Shown: positions 26,099 to 38,447 of the stretch, one piece after another
How positions within the stretch are numbered: position 1 is the stretch's first letter
Layout of the letters: the number at the start of each line of letters is the position of its first letter
From: Trichoplax sp. H2
Taxonomy: Eukaryota > Placozoa > Uniplacotomia > Trichoplacea
NCBI GenBank assembly: GCA_003344405.1
Contig: NOWV01000003.1
Span: 496,001-560,000 of the forward strand
DNA length: 64,000 nucleotides
Direction of reading: 5' to 3'
The notes under the pieces: generated by a model
What the model was told of the DNA's origin: nothing
The model's input: the letters and a program-made list of their open reading frames with translations, nothing else
Databases searched by the model: none
Translations under genes and position numbers: made by a program

Positions 26099-27891
26099 CT
26101 ACTTTCGGAACTCGATTTTTTCCACTTTTACGTCATCGCCTCGAAGCTGATAAACGTACGTAACAACAGTTGCGGATTGGATATCCATTAACGCGAAAGA
26201 TGGTGCAGCATCGCTATAAAATTTATAAAAGAAATTATAAATGAGAATTTTCTTACGTAAACTTTTCTTATTAGATTCTAAGATCATTGCAACAATATTT
26301 CCGTAGACTTTTAAAGAGCTAGGCACCTTTCTATAGGACTATATGCTCCTGTTGCTGAGCCAGGGTTGATATAAAATTTATTTTCGTGCTCGAATGCCTC
26401 AAACTGAGTTATAAGAGAAAAAATTAGAAGGTAGTAGCTATCACATTGCTCATTTTGAGTTTTTACCTTGTGCGTATGACCCGTAATTAAAATGTCTACG
26501 TCAAGCTGCCTTTGAACCTGTTTGAATGGAAAACATCTTAAAGAAGTGCAAAATGAATAGAATAGTAGTTCTCCTTATAGGTTACTCACTAAAGCCAAAC
26601 TCTCAATGTCACCCCAGGGTACGATTTGATGTCCATGGCATAAGCCAATACGAAACTGCCCTACAGTGATTACTTTTTGATCGGGATAAGAAGCATTCTA
26701 AATAACAAACTTTAGATCAGATACTGGTGGTGATCATAGTGCGATATTACAGTACTGATAATAAAATATAAACGTTAGTTTTAAGGTGCAAAAACCTCAT
26801 CAAAGTCTCCCTTAACCACATGGACGTCGCTTGCCAGGTTTTTCAAGTAGTCATAGGTTTCCTTGTTGCATAGGTTCCCAGTACATAGGATATGCTTAAT
26901 TTTCCCAGGTACCTACACCCAGATAATTAAGGAATGCAAAGTTACAGTCATACACTGCAGGTTTAATCGAGAACCTTCCGAAGATTATATTTTCAAGCGG
27001 GAATGAAACCGTAATACGCTAAACAGAATTGTTGTTAGCTAGAATTTAGGATCAGTAACTAGATATATCGTGCCAACGTGATTCACGGTGAGGATACATA
27101 CATCCTCAGTGATCCATTATAGTGCACTATCAGCTTACAAATGCTTACAAATTGACTGTTGGTACCACGTAATTTGAGATAACTAAAACTGGAGGTGAAA
27201 TATCAACATACGTAATTACATTCATTGATATACGTCGTACTTACCAATAGTTTCTTAAATTTGTTGGGAAGCTTGTTGCGTCGATGTGGAATATGAAGAT
27301 CTCCTATTACTAAAACTAACTAAAAAATCAAGATAGATGTAATGATTAGGATTGGCTGCAGAAATTTTTTATAAATATTCTGATCATAAGCAATACTTAA
27401 ACTATCAAAATAATACGAGAGTAAATATGTATAACAACCTCATAATCAGCTCTGCTGTACTGTGTGTGTGTACTGTAAGTTATAATGTGCAGCATACTGT
27501 AATCTATCTCTTTCACCGTACAGTAAATACAGTAATTACGGTACCACTTGATCATAATTCATTATGGTATTAGTGTACGACGGCATTTTAACACAGATGC
27601 AGATGCAAGTAATAAGATACTGTATATTAGAATTATTCAATGATTACGGAGTAAATTCGTAACTCTGACTTGTTTCGCTCGTGATTTTATATGTAGCAGA
27701 GCGTTCTGTAGAAGTTGCTACTGTACCCATAAAAAAACTACCTGAACCATCGATAAATAAAAAAGTGCTGCAGAGAAATATTATCTGGTAATGCAGTGTG
27801 AAAAATCTATGCATGAAGTCATATCGAAAGTTTGCACTTTTACTGCATTACTTTATCGTACATGTAGTAGATGATTGCTAGAACTTACCAT
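26099..27891 (-). CDS. VPS29: VPS29 retromer subunit
   Basis: Exons: ATG alone at 27891-27889, then 27319-27245, 26912-26796, 26697-26590, 26517-26467, 26403-26327 and 26213-26099, totalling 181 residues (human about 182). Seen: [13 protein letters not shown] at the start, [32 protein letters not shown] and [11 protein letters not shown], the metallophosphoesterase-fold signatures kept in VPS29, and a C-terminus with VVTYVYQL. Known: VPS29 scaffolds VPS35 in the endosomal retromer coat; its phosphoesterase fold serves binding rather than clear catalysis. The first coding exon ends immediately after the ATG (ATG|GTAAGT), so the protein start is a one-codon exon; in-frame codons before the ATG are open. 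It is head to head with the myotubularin gene. Confidence 0.95.
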
Positions 27892-27959
27892 GGCTGCAAT
27901 GTTAACAACTCTTTGGTAAAGATAATCCGAATAAGTTAAATATTTGGCCAATGGATACC

Positions 27960-29345
27960 ACTAGTGCAGTACTGTACTATACAGCCAGACCGATAATGAA
28001 GCTAAAAACCAGAACTCCTAGGACTTGACTGAAAGCGATTTACAGTACTGTACAGTGTACAGTACGTTAGAGTCAACTTCAATCAAGGATATTAAAACAT
28101 TAAAACGTGTTCAAAACACGGAATCAGAATCTTACAGTATTAAGTCTTCCATCAGCACAATAATTAACTATTTCATTCTTAATTGTACTGTACTGTACCG
28201 TACAGTAGCTGCAGTTGTGGTGTACACTCTACACTGTATATCGATAACCACATATTGGATTCATATTTTTGTTCTGATGTTCTTGTATATTTACTGCATG
28301 TCTGCATCGCGTAAACGCTAACATGTGCATATCCTACAGTACTAAACGCTACTGTACTGTATACTGCTGTACAGTACAGTACCGTAGTACACTGTACAGT
28401 GCACTGAGTACAGTACATTACACTGACAGTACAGTATGTCACACAGTACAGTACGGTAACGCCTAGAACCTGTAATTTGTAGTTTGCCATACTGTACTGT
28501 ACACTGTGTACTGTACAGTATTTAAAGATTTTATACACGATCGTACTACAGTATACAGTACTGTACAGTACAGTACAGTAGATGTTCACTGTACTGTACA
28601 TTGTACTGTAACTTGTACAATATACTGTACAGTACCGCAGCATTGTTGATAATATACAGTACATACTGTACTGTGCTGTACTGTACAGTATAATGTTTAA
28701 TGTTGTGGTAAATTGTTTAATAGAAAGAAGTCCCAAATTTGTGAGCTTTATTATCCTGTTTACATGATGCATGAAGATATCTTAAAAGCGAGGATGAGAG
28801 CATACTGTACAGTACCGAAAACAGTAATAAGAGAGTGATTGCCCGTGATAAGTTTTACATACAGTAAGTATAGTACTAACATAATGTACTGTACTGTACT
28901 GTATGAGCATGGATTCTACTGTACCATACCGTACAGTGTACAGTACTGTACAATACAGAAAAGTTTTACCGATTTTGCCCATAGTACTGTACAGTACAGT
29001 GTACAGTACAGTAAGTACAGTACAGTATAGTACAGTATTTTGCCATAAAACATTAATCGTACAGTATTTTACAGTACCGCACTGTACTGTACTGTACACT
29101 GTACATTCACTGTACTGTAGTACAATACTGTACGTACAGTACTGTACAGTACTACTGTACTGTGGTGTGTAGTTTGCGGTAGAAACCAGGACTGAGAACC
29201 TGAAATTTGTACAGTACTGTACTGTACAAATCAGTACTGCAGTTGGCATACAGTACAGCACAGTACAAAGATTTTACAAACGACCGTACCGCACTGTACT
29301 GTACGTACAGTACTGTAGTGTACTGTACTGTACAATAGTAATAAT
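27960..29345. repeat. Largest GTAC-W array, about 1.4 kb with gaps
   Basis: Dense blocks at about 28040-28075, 28185-28210, 28350-28720, 28800-29170 and 29210-29345. GTAC is repeated at a 5-bp step with A or T between, with occasional 4- or 6-bp steps. Long open frames here (for example 28179-28772) read as Tyr-Ser-Thr-Val-Gln-Cys low complexity on both strands and are artefacts. Confidence 0.9.
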
Positions 29346-30319
29346 ACTGTACAATTAATAAATAAATAAAAATAAATAAATAGCTGAGAGAGGAAGCTAA
29401 AATCTTAATCTTCCATCAACATGGGAATACGGGTATTTCACTTGCTGGCATCTTCTTACTCGTAAAATACATGCAATAAAGGTACAATAAACGTAAAATA
29501 TTACGTTCTCTAGTAACATAATTGATTTATGCTAGAATAGAAAGACGTTCTGGTTCCAAACTATATTTTGAGAGAATAGATACTGTACTAGATCTGATGG
29601 GTTAATAATATAATTATAATGTACAGTACAGTACTATTTCATTTCGTTTGTGCGATAGAGTAAAAACCGAAATAAACAATCTAAAATGTTCCAAATAAGC
29701 AGCAAGCTGGATAAGTAGCATTTATTTATGCAAGATATTACTTACTGGTATGTTAAATTAATGTTTATGTAATTACTTTGCCATACTGCCGTAAACTGTA
29801 TCTTCAAAAACATAGCAACTGATTCATTTGTCCGGTACGCAATAGTCCAATTACTCGTTATACTCAGTATACAGTACAGTACTGTACCGCTGTATGTGGT
29901 ACAGGTTTAGCTATGTTTTGGTTAGTTACTTTTTGTTTAAAATATTCAAGGATATCTATGTCCATCGGTCATTTTAGATCGACCTACTCCTGTAATGTGC
30001 ATGTGGTTATACTGTACATTTTCGCCGATCAGTATGAACTCATTCTTACTGATGCTGTTACTGTAGTACGCGCGTTATCATTCATTTTTATTTACAAACT
30101 CACAGTTTCGTATCCAGTTCGGTACAGTTGGATCATAAAGAAAGAAATTAATTTATTGCATTTCGTGAAATTAGGCTGCATTGTACACTATACGTATATG
30201 TATGATACAATTTTCTCTTTGTAAGAGCTTGAGGTTGATGTATTAGCGAAACTTAGGAGTTTAAGCTTAAAAAATTATTTCTCTGATGGAATTACCTAGG
30301 TGCTTAAAATGGCTACGTA

Positions 30320-30515
30320 ATTGTACTGTACAGTGTACACTACAGTAAATGTTCCTTAACACTTTCTTACTGTACTATACTGTATAGTGTATAGTGTATA
30401 CCGTACTGTACGTATGTCTGTAACTATTTTTTTCCCATTTTTTATTTGTGGTCCGAATGCTAAACGTAATACTAAGTACTACAGTATACAGTACTGTACA
30501 GTACAGTATACTAAC
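30320..30515. repeat. Small GTAC-W repeat blocks upstream of myotubularin
   Basis: Short runs at about 30323-30350, 30370-30415 and 30480-30512, same unit as the larger arrays. Confidence 0.8.
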
Positions 30516-30547
30516 AGAACTTGTTTACATTTTACTGTATTGCACTT

Positions 30548-30593
30548 TGCCATGAACCACTAGAAAAAGTCATTTTTCTAGCGGTCCATGGCA
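30548..30593. repeat. 46-bp imperfect hairpin
   Basis: Arms of 21 bases (beginning TGCCATGAACCACTAG) pair with two mismatches around a GTCA loop. The arm resembles the dispersed ATGGACTACTAAAAG motif found at 6460 and 39263. Confidence 0.7.
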
Positions 30594-31127
30594 TTCGAAC
30601 AAATATTGGGGTTGACTGCGAAACTTGATTCCCTTCGCAATGGGAGATTTGCTTGGAAGATGACAGATCATTCATTACTGTACAGCATTATTACAGTTGC
30701 TATAATTATTAAGTCATTTCTTTAATGCATAGTTAGTTTATAGCGGCCCTGCTAGATGCGAGGTATTAGGTACAAGATCAGTTCTGGTTCATCATATAGC
30801 TCTGTCGATTTGAGTGCTTAATTAATACAAAAAATCTCGCCGATACGAAATCTATTCTATGCTATTTACATGTTATCTCATAGAACTACATAGAACAACG
30901 TGTTTTTGAAAAAGTGCTCGATCTACCGACTAGGGTTCGAGTGATTGCAATCATTTCCATTGATGCTATAATATTTAATAAGTACACGTCTACTATTAGT
31001 CAGTTTCAACACGCTCGTACCTTTTACATTTTAATCTCCAGTGACAAGTACGTGTACTATACTCGTATATTGTTCGTATGATTTATTAATTTATGCTTTA
31101 TTTCAGCTATACATCTGTATATCTGCC

Positions 31128-34100
31128 ATGAACGGAAAAGTGAAAAGGGACGAAGGTATAAATAGATTTAGATCTGCAACTAAAATTTATAAACAAGTTA
31201 TGTATTAGATACTTAACCCTAACAGATAGAACACTTCAAATTGTGAATATGATAGGAATCTTAAGATGATGTAGTATTCCGCGTCTGAAGCTTGATGTAT
31301 AGAGTTGCTACGTTGTTTATGGCTATTTATACTATATACAGTAGTATTTATAGATATTATAACGTTATTTCTGATATGGAATGTCTTTAATCGCAGAATA
31401 TCAAACGCTAAAAGCTCCATTCCGAGAATTAAATGGGGAATCTCTTCTTCATATGGGACGCATTAGTAAATCAACCTTTATGGCATTATCCGATTATCGT
31501 CTAATCATTTGTACCAATGGCAATGTTTATTGTGTAAGTGCTAATGTACATCTGTACCTAATTTTTATTTTGGAGCTGTGTTACGTTAGTGTAGCTTTGT
31601 GTACAGACAGTTTACACCTGTGCATAGTCCAGTCCTAGACTGTGTACAGTGGCAATGCAGCTAACTCCTTCATCGAATCCTGGACTGGCCAGTCTTTTGA
31701 GATATGTCACCCTTGAATAATAATTTCTAATGTATTAGATTCCACTAGGCTTGATCGACGCAGCAGAACTGGTACAGAAGGATAGTTTATCAATACTGTG
31801 CAAAACTGCTTCAAATCTGCGGTACACGACTTGATTTGACTATTAAGAAGCTATTATTTCAATTGCATTATTAAGAGTAGCTTTACGAAATTGATATATG
31901 TTCATTTCCTATGGATTACATACTTCTTTAGGTGTACATTTTCTTCAGAGATTTTGCAACGAACGTGGGTTAGTAAAATTTCCAAGGTGCTTCGGGATAG
32001 ATCTCACGTAGAAGGACTGTTTGCTTTTTGTCACATGGCTTGGAGTAAATGTCACCTGCAACATAAGGATAATGATAGTTTAAATCACGGTAAGGCTGCG
32101 TGTGATCCCTACTTTATACCATTTATTGCACAGTTTCGATACGTAATTCTGTAACTGTTATAATATTGGCTGATTTGTGCCATTATACAAAAAGGTATCC
32201 TAAGTATAGCTCTAATTATATAATTGTCAATGTAGACCACTACACTGACGTCTTCCAGGCTGAATATCATCGCTTGAAATTTTCGAATGAACATTGGCGT
32301 ATTTCCGATTTAAATACGAATTTTGAGTAATAGCGTTGAGCACATTAAATTCTTTTTTCGTAATTATTTAACAAATTATCTAAGATATGACCATCGAAGG
32401 ATGTTAGTGACTTTTCCGTTGATGTGCACTGCTAGATATTCCTCTACTTATCCCAAGTTGCACATCGTGCCTGCATCGGTTACAGATCAAATGTTGGAAA
32501 ATGTATTTCGATTCCGGTCATTAGGTCGCATACCGTCTGTAGTCTGGAGGTTCGTATAGTTTTTCTCAATATGGTAGAGACGTATGAAATGGTGTACGAG
32601 AGTATTTATTCAGTTTCTTTTCTTAACCATAAGTTCTTAAAATTACTGTCAATTATATCGATAATAATTAGGGATCAAGCTAGTGGCGCTGTTATTGCTC
32701 GTTCAGGGCAACCTCAGGTCGCCTTTTTAGGGTACCGGTGTGCCGAAGACGAATCTTTGATAAGAGCAATTGCTGAAAGTTCTACCGGCGACAAAGTTAA
32801 TGAAGATGAGGTAAAATTTGCGATAGCTTAACATTGCACTTTACGACTGAGTTGTTAACAGATTTCCTAACTGAGTAATGGTGGTAGCTTAAAGTTTTGC
32901 TTTAATTAATAATACATACGTTACACTGTAAGCATGCTTGGCTCACTCATTCATTATCTTCTCGGCTTGCATAATTACGATAGCTCACTAATGGTATGGT
33001 GGCTTCTGCCTGCGCCGGAAGTTTGGAAGATAAATCGTTCTACAATAATTTTTCTCCATTCAATATGTCTGCATCTTTAAACCCATTAGTAAGTAGTGGT
33101 TCTTACAGCGTTGAAGCTAGCTCCAGCCAGCGGAGAAATTCCTTTCAAATTATTGACGCGCGATCTTATGCAGCTGCTCTAGCAAATCGTGCAATGGGTG
33201 GTGGGTTAGAGTATCCAGGTAAAACTATTTTGCTATCATTATGTGATCACAGATCTCTCATATTTATACAGTAAGTTTTATGCTGTTCGTAGACTACTAC
33301 ATAAAATGCAATATAGAATATATGAATCTACCGAATATCCACGCCCTTAGGAAAAGCTTTCAGACTCTTAGAGCGTTATGTAATCAATCTTCTGACCAAT
33401 CAAGGTGTATAATTATATTTAGTTACATTCTAGTAATGAACATCAAATTCGTATTTCAGTTATCTTTAATGAATATGGAATTACTTGCTTACGTAACTAT
33501 TTTTTTAGTTGGCTGGCAAATTTGGAATCAACGAAATGGTTCCATTACTTGGGTGGTCTTATACGTACTGCATTATTGGTGTGCCAGTCTATAAAGGCTT
33601 CTCGTTCAGTACTTGTACACTGTAGCGATGGTTGGGATAGGACATCGCAAATTGTATCACTAGCAGAAATTATGTTAGATCCTTATTATCGAACTATAGA
33701 AGTATGCAAGATAGTTATAGTAGTACTTTGTCCGAGCTCGAAATTGGTAACGTATACCAAAAATTTTATACAATCTGTAGGGTTTTATTATTATTATCGA
33801 AAGGGAATGGCTTGCATTTGGCCACAAATTTGCCGATAGATGTGGACATTCCTTTCCACTTTCAGAATCTAACGAACAGAGTCCTGTATTTCTTCAATGG
33901 CTAGATTGTGTGCATCAACTGATGAAGCAATTTCCATGTTCATTCGAATTCAACGAAGCTTTACTGGTTGGCATATAGCTAATTGATATATGAATTACCG
34001 CTAATGACTTTATAATCGGGTTTTTACATCTGATCATTATTTTCAGATAAAGCTCGCATACCATTCGTATTCCTGCCTTTTTGGTACTTTCCTATTCAAC

Positions 34101-35463
34101 AATGTTCACGAACGTATCCAGCATAAGGTAGCTCAAAGAACGAAGTGTTTTTGGCGATTTGTTAGAACACAACGAGAAAAATTTTGTAATTTCCTATACG
34201 ATCTATATGATAAGCAAGTAGGTTGATATTTCAATCAATGGATCCATTAGCTGAATAAGGTGTATAATAATTCCATTGAACAAGCCCTTTCGTGCTCTTG
34301 GAATTTAGGTTCTAAACCCTTCTTATGAGTTTCGAGATTTGTCGTTCTGGACTAGGATGTACTTTCCAACATCGTCCAATACAAACGGTTCTCAGACGAT
34401 GTTATCGAGAAATCATGCTTCCTCTAATTCTGATGGCTACCCGAGTGCTTTACAATCGAATGGTAGAGATTTTACCGAAGATGATAGGAAATTGCACAGT
34501 CTGGATAACAATAACACTTATCAGCTTGGAAATAAAAAGATTGAAATCAATAGGCCCAACGATAATGCATATCTCTTGAGTTTTAGTGATCAGAATGTTG
34601 TAGTAAATGAATTAAACGATTCGGTAGCTAAAATAGATTTTATTGATCATGAATCAGAAAATGAGAATCAACCTGTTGATGAAAATTCTGATAAAGACCA
34701 ACATCCGATATTAAAACTGAAAGCAGAGTGTCGGGAGTCAAATCTCTCCGATCCACCGCTTTCTCCTGGATCGATAAAAGAATACTCTAAAAGGCTAGAA
34801 AATGTCCTCGATGTTGATGGTCTCGTAAAATTTGCTGATCCGGTGCAGGATAGACTACGAGATATCAGGTTATCATATCACTCAGAGATAGACCATTTGA
34901 GAGTGCAACTCGAAAACGCAATTCCGGGGTTGGATTCTAGTAGAGAAGTAGTATCGCGCGAGCAACTTGTAACGGTAGCAAACATCATCTAATCAAATTC
35001 TTTAGCTATTGGATTGTTACTAAAGTAAATATACAAACTTTACATTCTATTTTTCTTAGAATTTGGCTACTCCCAGCAATGGATATGATTATAAGGGTTT
35101 CTCAGTATCGGTCAGCGATGAGTTGCAAACCTGGGAGGAAGTCACTGAAGAGGATACTAAGAGAACTCTGTGGCTACCAGATTACGCAGTCTCAAATTGT
35201 CATGACTGTGGAGTACAATTTTGGTTTATAATCCGTAAGCATCATTGCAGGTATGTACTTATAAGCTAAATTATGGAGGAGACAGTTTTCCGTAGCAGGT
35301 GAATGCAAAAATTTAAAAACTTTATACGTTCTTAATTTGAAGGTGTTGCGGAAACATTTTTTGTGGTATATGCGCCAATCAGTTTATCCCTGTTCCGGAA
35401 GAGCAGCTATTTGACCCGGTTAGGGTTTGTAATAAATGTTATGCGAAGCTAAACGAAAGCTAA
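31128..35463 (+). CDS. MTMR4: Myotubularin-related phosphatase with FYVE domain (MTMR3/4 type)
   Basis: Exons 31128-31155, 31397-31533, 31739-31821, 31932-32089, 32236-32326, 32436-32549, 32672-32810, 32984-33218, 33293-33404, 33509-33701, 33781-33966, 34047-34217, 34309-34968, 35060-35250, 35343-35463; 872 residues. Seen: PH-GRAM region (about 10-130), phosphatase core with NIHALRKSF, LESTKW and the active site HCSDGWDRT (Cys about 404, Arg about 410, intact CX5R), QWLDCVHQLMKQFP, a disordered linker, then a C-terminal FYVE finger (WLPD, RKHHCR, CCGNIFCGIC, FDPVRVC). Known: such enzymes remove the 3-phosphate from PI3P and PI(3,5)P2 on endosomes. Order GRAM-phosphatase-FYVE at the C-terminus fits MTMR3 and MTMR4; one ancestral gene for both is likely, so the symbol is approximate. 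The donor at 34968 could instead be 34974, both in frame. Confidence 0.94.
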
Positions 35464-36002
35464 GCATTAGTGTTCCAGGCTTCAAATCAAGCGATATATT
35501 TTAGTTGTTGTACTTCAAAGAAATTAATTTATAAAGTAATGTAAAACAAAAATTGGTTCTATTTAAATTGAGTTTTATTACCCATTTACTGTTGCAGCTT
35601 TCTTTGAAACATGATCATACATTTCTTGATTTTAAAAATATATTGTAACATCATAATAAGATTATGCTTTTTTGAGGACTACAATGATGAAAATTAGCTC
35701 GTCTTTTATATAGATTTTAACAATTATTATATTCTAAATATGCTACAACAGAAACTTCGAGTTTTCATCGAAAGTAGATTTTATGATATTGACGTTCCAT
35801 TTTGGATGAATTACTAGAGTGGTTACGTCTTGACGAATGCAGATTTATTCCGCTCGTGGATAACATTAAGTGAATTGAGTTATTTAATAAATACGGCACA
35901 AACGTTCGTAAAATATTGCCATGTTTCACTTCCAACTTGACTTAGTAATCAAATAAAATACAAGTCATGCACGTCTAATGTACATAATGAAAAGATATCA
36001 AA
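35464..36002. other. Tail-to-tail intergenic gap, myotubularin to TMX2
   Basis: About 540 bp of AT-rich DNA between two stop codons. No repeat array or coding signal was seen. Confidence 0.6.
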
Positions 36003-37772
36003 TTAATCTTGTTTCGTGTGATCACGCTCCGCCGTTTTGCATTTTGCCCTAGTCTTTGCGCTTAGTTCATTAAGATCAAATGAGTACGTCAGATTTTCCT
36101 AAACATTTATGAACGAGTATCATTAATTCTTCAGTATTAGAGCTTACAGCTTAACGATGTAATCTATCGACGCTAGCTTTAGATCTTATAAAAATACGGC
36201 TAACCTTAGTAAAGAAGAAGCGCATTAACACTTTACCAGTAACTGATATTGCAGGACGTCTCGTAATTTCTTTACCGCCTTCAAATAAAATAACTGTTGG
36301 AATTTGTTTCGACATTACGCCGGTATTTATTTTGTATCTAAAAGAAGCAATACACTTAATGATAGTAGCAATAACAGTAAACTCATTAGTAACATTATAA
36401 AGTATATTTCTAACTCTTTCGCAATTTCTGGAAATCGGCTGATGTCAACTTTTCCAAATTTCAGTTTATCGTTCGCAAATCTATATATGATACGCACAGT
36501 ATAATGGATTATTTTTTCTTGAAAAATTGTAATATGAAATTACGAAGTACGTCAGTCAATACTTTATAAGGATGATGAATTTTTAAGTAATAAAGGTTGA
36601 GCGGCTGAATAAAATTATTAATCAAATCAACATAACGACACTTACTCTAACGAAAGTTGAGCAAATACTGGTGCTAGCCTTACGCATGTGTTGGACCAAG
36701 GTGTATAAAATGCGATTAACCATGTTATACTTTTATCTCTGGTAATCTCATCCTGCACCGTAAATGAGAGTGTTACTGTACTATTATCTTGGAAGTCTCA
36801 AGCACGTATTTAAAATTAACAGTGATTCATCAGCTATTTTACTAAATGAAGCACAGTATGCTTGCTCCAACAAGTTTAACAATTATTACTTGGTATTCAA
36901 TCATTGGTCTTACTTGTATATTGGAATCACTAAAGTATTCGACTTTATCAGGACCAGCGTAAACTGGCTCAGGAAACAGGAGGTATACAACTGTTTGTAA
37001 AAAATATTAAATATGGTAATTTCTGTATCGTACTATAAGGATGTAGAAGACACATTCTTATTTATTAAATTTTATATAATATTGGCGCATAAAAACAGAA
37101 ACGCTAAATTAATCACCTCATCTAAAGTGTAATGTCTAGCATAATAAATGTGATAGCTACGCAAGGAATAGCTTACCAATACACATGATAATGTATAGAG
37201 ATCCTAATTTAATATCTCTCCTGCAGAGTAGTATGCTGCTGCCAAGCTTAACATATAAAAAGTAGGGAGACGTGTATTCCAGCCAGGATCCTAAAATAGA
37301 TAGAAAATAAAATATTAGTAAATATTGAGAGTATCAGTCTGGTATTCATATTTAAATTAAATAAATAATAATATTGTACTGTACTCGGTATAACGTATAT
37401 ACGAGTATAATAGTAAGTTAGGGTTATAGCGATTTTGAGCTAAATTTGCATTGGTGTAACCTGGTTGAGCCTTCCTATTTTTAATAAAACCGACTATAAC
37501 AGCAAAAACCATGACTTCTAGTTCATCCTACGATATTAATACATCATTTAATTTTATCATAATGGATAAGACGAGCAGAAAAATAAAGATTGATATTTGT
37601 ATAATCATGATCCATAATGGTAGTTACAGTTTAGCATTACCCAGGTCATTTCACATTCCGATCCTGCAAAAAAATATGTGCATAAGGGTGGGAAGGAAGC
37701 CGTAATCGGAAAAAGTGAAACAAGAACTATATTGGCGACAGAATAAGCATTTAGTATTTGTGATCCGGACAT
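36003..37772 (-). CDS. TMX2: Thioredoxin-related transmembrane protein 2
   Basis: Exons 37772-37641, 37527-37461, 37290-37177, 36990-36914, 36752-36646, 36480-36415, 36337-36205 and 36098-36003; 263 residues (human about 296). Seen: N-terminal hydrophobic segment, ECEMTW then DELEVMVFAVIVGF (second segment), KLGSLYIIMCI (another), GPDKVEYFSD, then a thioredoxin fold with FYTPWSNTCVRLAPVF, FGKVDIS and QIPTVILFEGGKEITRRP. The active-site position is SNTC: the first Cys of CXXC is absent, as in human TMX2 (SNDC). Known: TMX2 is an ER membrane protein of the PDI group, linked to mitochondria-associated membranes and redox state. The tail ends HTKQD, not a clear dilysine signal. It is head to head with the derlin gene, 675 bp apart. 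Confidence 0.93.
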
Positions 37773-38447
37773 AATCAGGCTTACTGATCATCTAAGAATT
37801 ACGATAACCATATAAATCATGTAATACGAGTAAATACGGTAAGTATCCAGATTTCTACGTCCCGTACCCTGATTTGCAGAGGTTTTTATCTCCTGTCAAT
37901 ACTCTACTCACTGAGTTTCATGGTCTGAGTATAGTACAGTATAGTACTGTATCATTTTTTAGACTTTCCGGACTACAGTACTAAACCATCGAGGGACTTC
38001 TACAGTACTGTACTGTACAGTACAGTAACATTACAGTACAGTACAGTACAGTACTGTACACTACAGTGTACATACTGTACAGTACAGTACAGTACAGTAC
38101 TGTACAGTAGTAATCAGGAAAGTCTTACTGTACTGTACAGTATACTGTACTGTAACACTGCACAGTACTGCACAGTACTGTACTGTACTGTACAGTACAA
38201 CGAGGGATTACTGTGCTGTACTGTACACTGTACTGGATGGCATTGTACTGTACACGTGTACTACACGTTACGTTTTAGGTAGGTTCATTCTTGTATCACT
38301 GCAATCTCTTTCCCAGTTTCTCTGGTTAACGCGAACGGTGTAAAATTAAAGTTAATTAAAATATTCGATACGCAGACAGTGCTACTATTTAAGAAAAGTA
38401 TTTAAAATTCATCTGTACCAATCTGATAAATTAACCTCATTTATATT
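37773..38447. promoter_or_regulatory. Candidate bidirectional promoter of TMX2 and DERL2
   Basis: The two start codons are 675 bp apart on opposite strands, so both promoters must share this stretch unless 5' UTR introns extend it. Its middle is a GTAC array, ending in a palindromic ACACGTGT (38252-38259) and CACGTTACG. Shared control is inference. Confidence 0.45.
37925..38270. repeat. GTAC-W array between TMX2 and DERL2
   Basis: Runs of GTAC separated by single A or T, densest at 38000-38110 and 38125-38245. Confidence 0.9.

Larger units (their letters stand above)
27892..31127. other. Head-to-head gap, VPS29 to myotubularin
   Basis: 3.2 kb without a supported exon, holding the largest GTAC arrays of the window (27960-29345 and 30320-30515) and a 46-bp imperfect hairpin (30548-30593). 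An acceptor-like TTTATTTCAG at about 31106 suggests a 5' UTR intron of the myotubularin gene. Confidence 0.6.

Noticed and set aside
28179-29261. Long open frames on both strands (up to 197 codons)
   Set aside because: They are readings of GTAC-W arrays: low-complexity Tyr/Cys/Thr/Val/Gln/Ser in several frames at once, with no splice context or family match.
27960-29345. CRISPR-like repeat array
   Set aside because: Units are 5 bp with no unique spacers, in a eukaryotic setting.
33253-33270. 18-nt microexon inside a myotubularin intron (CACAG|...|GTAAGT)
   Set aside because: It keeps phase, but would leave a 34-nt intron. Joining 33218 directly to 33293 reproduces the exact family spacing from GGG to NIHALR.
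37641-37663. 23-nt microexon in TMX2
   Set aside because: The frame is open straight back to an ATG at 37772 and the longer exon supplies the expected N-terminal membrane segment and PPLC words, so no splice is needed.
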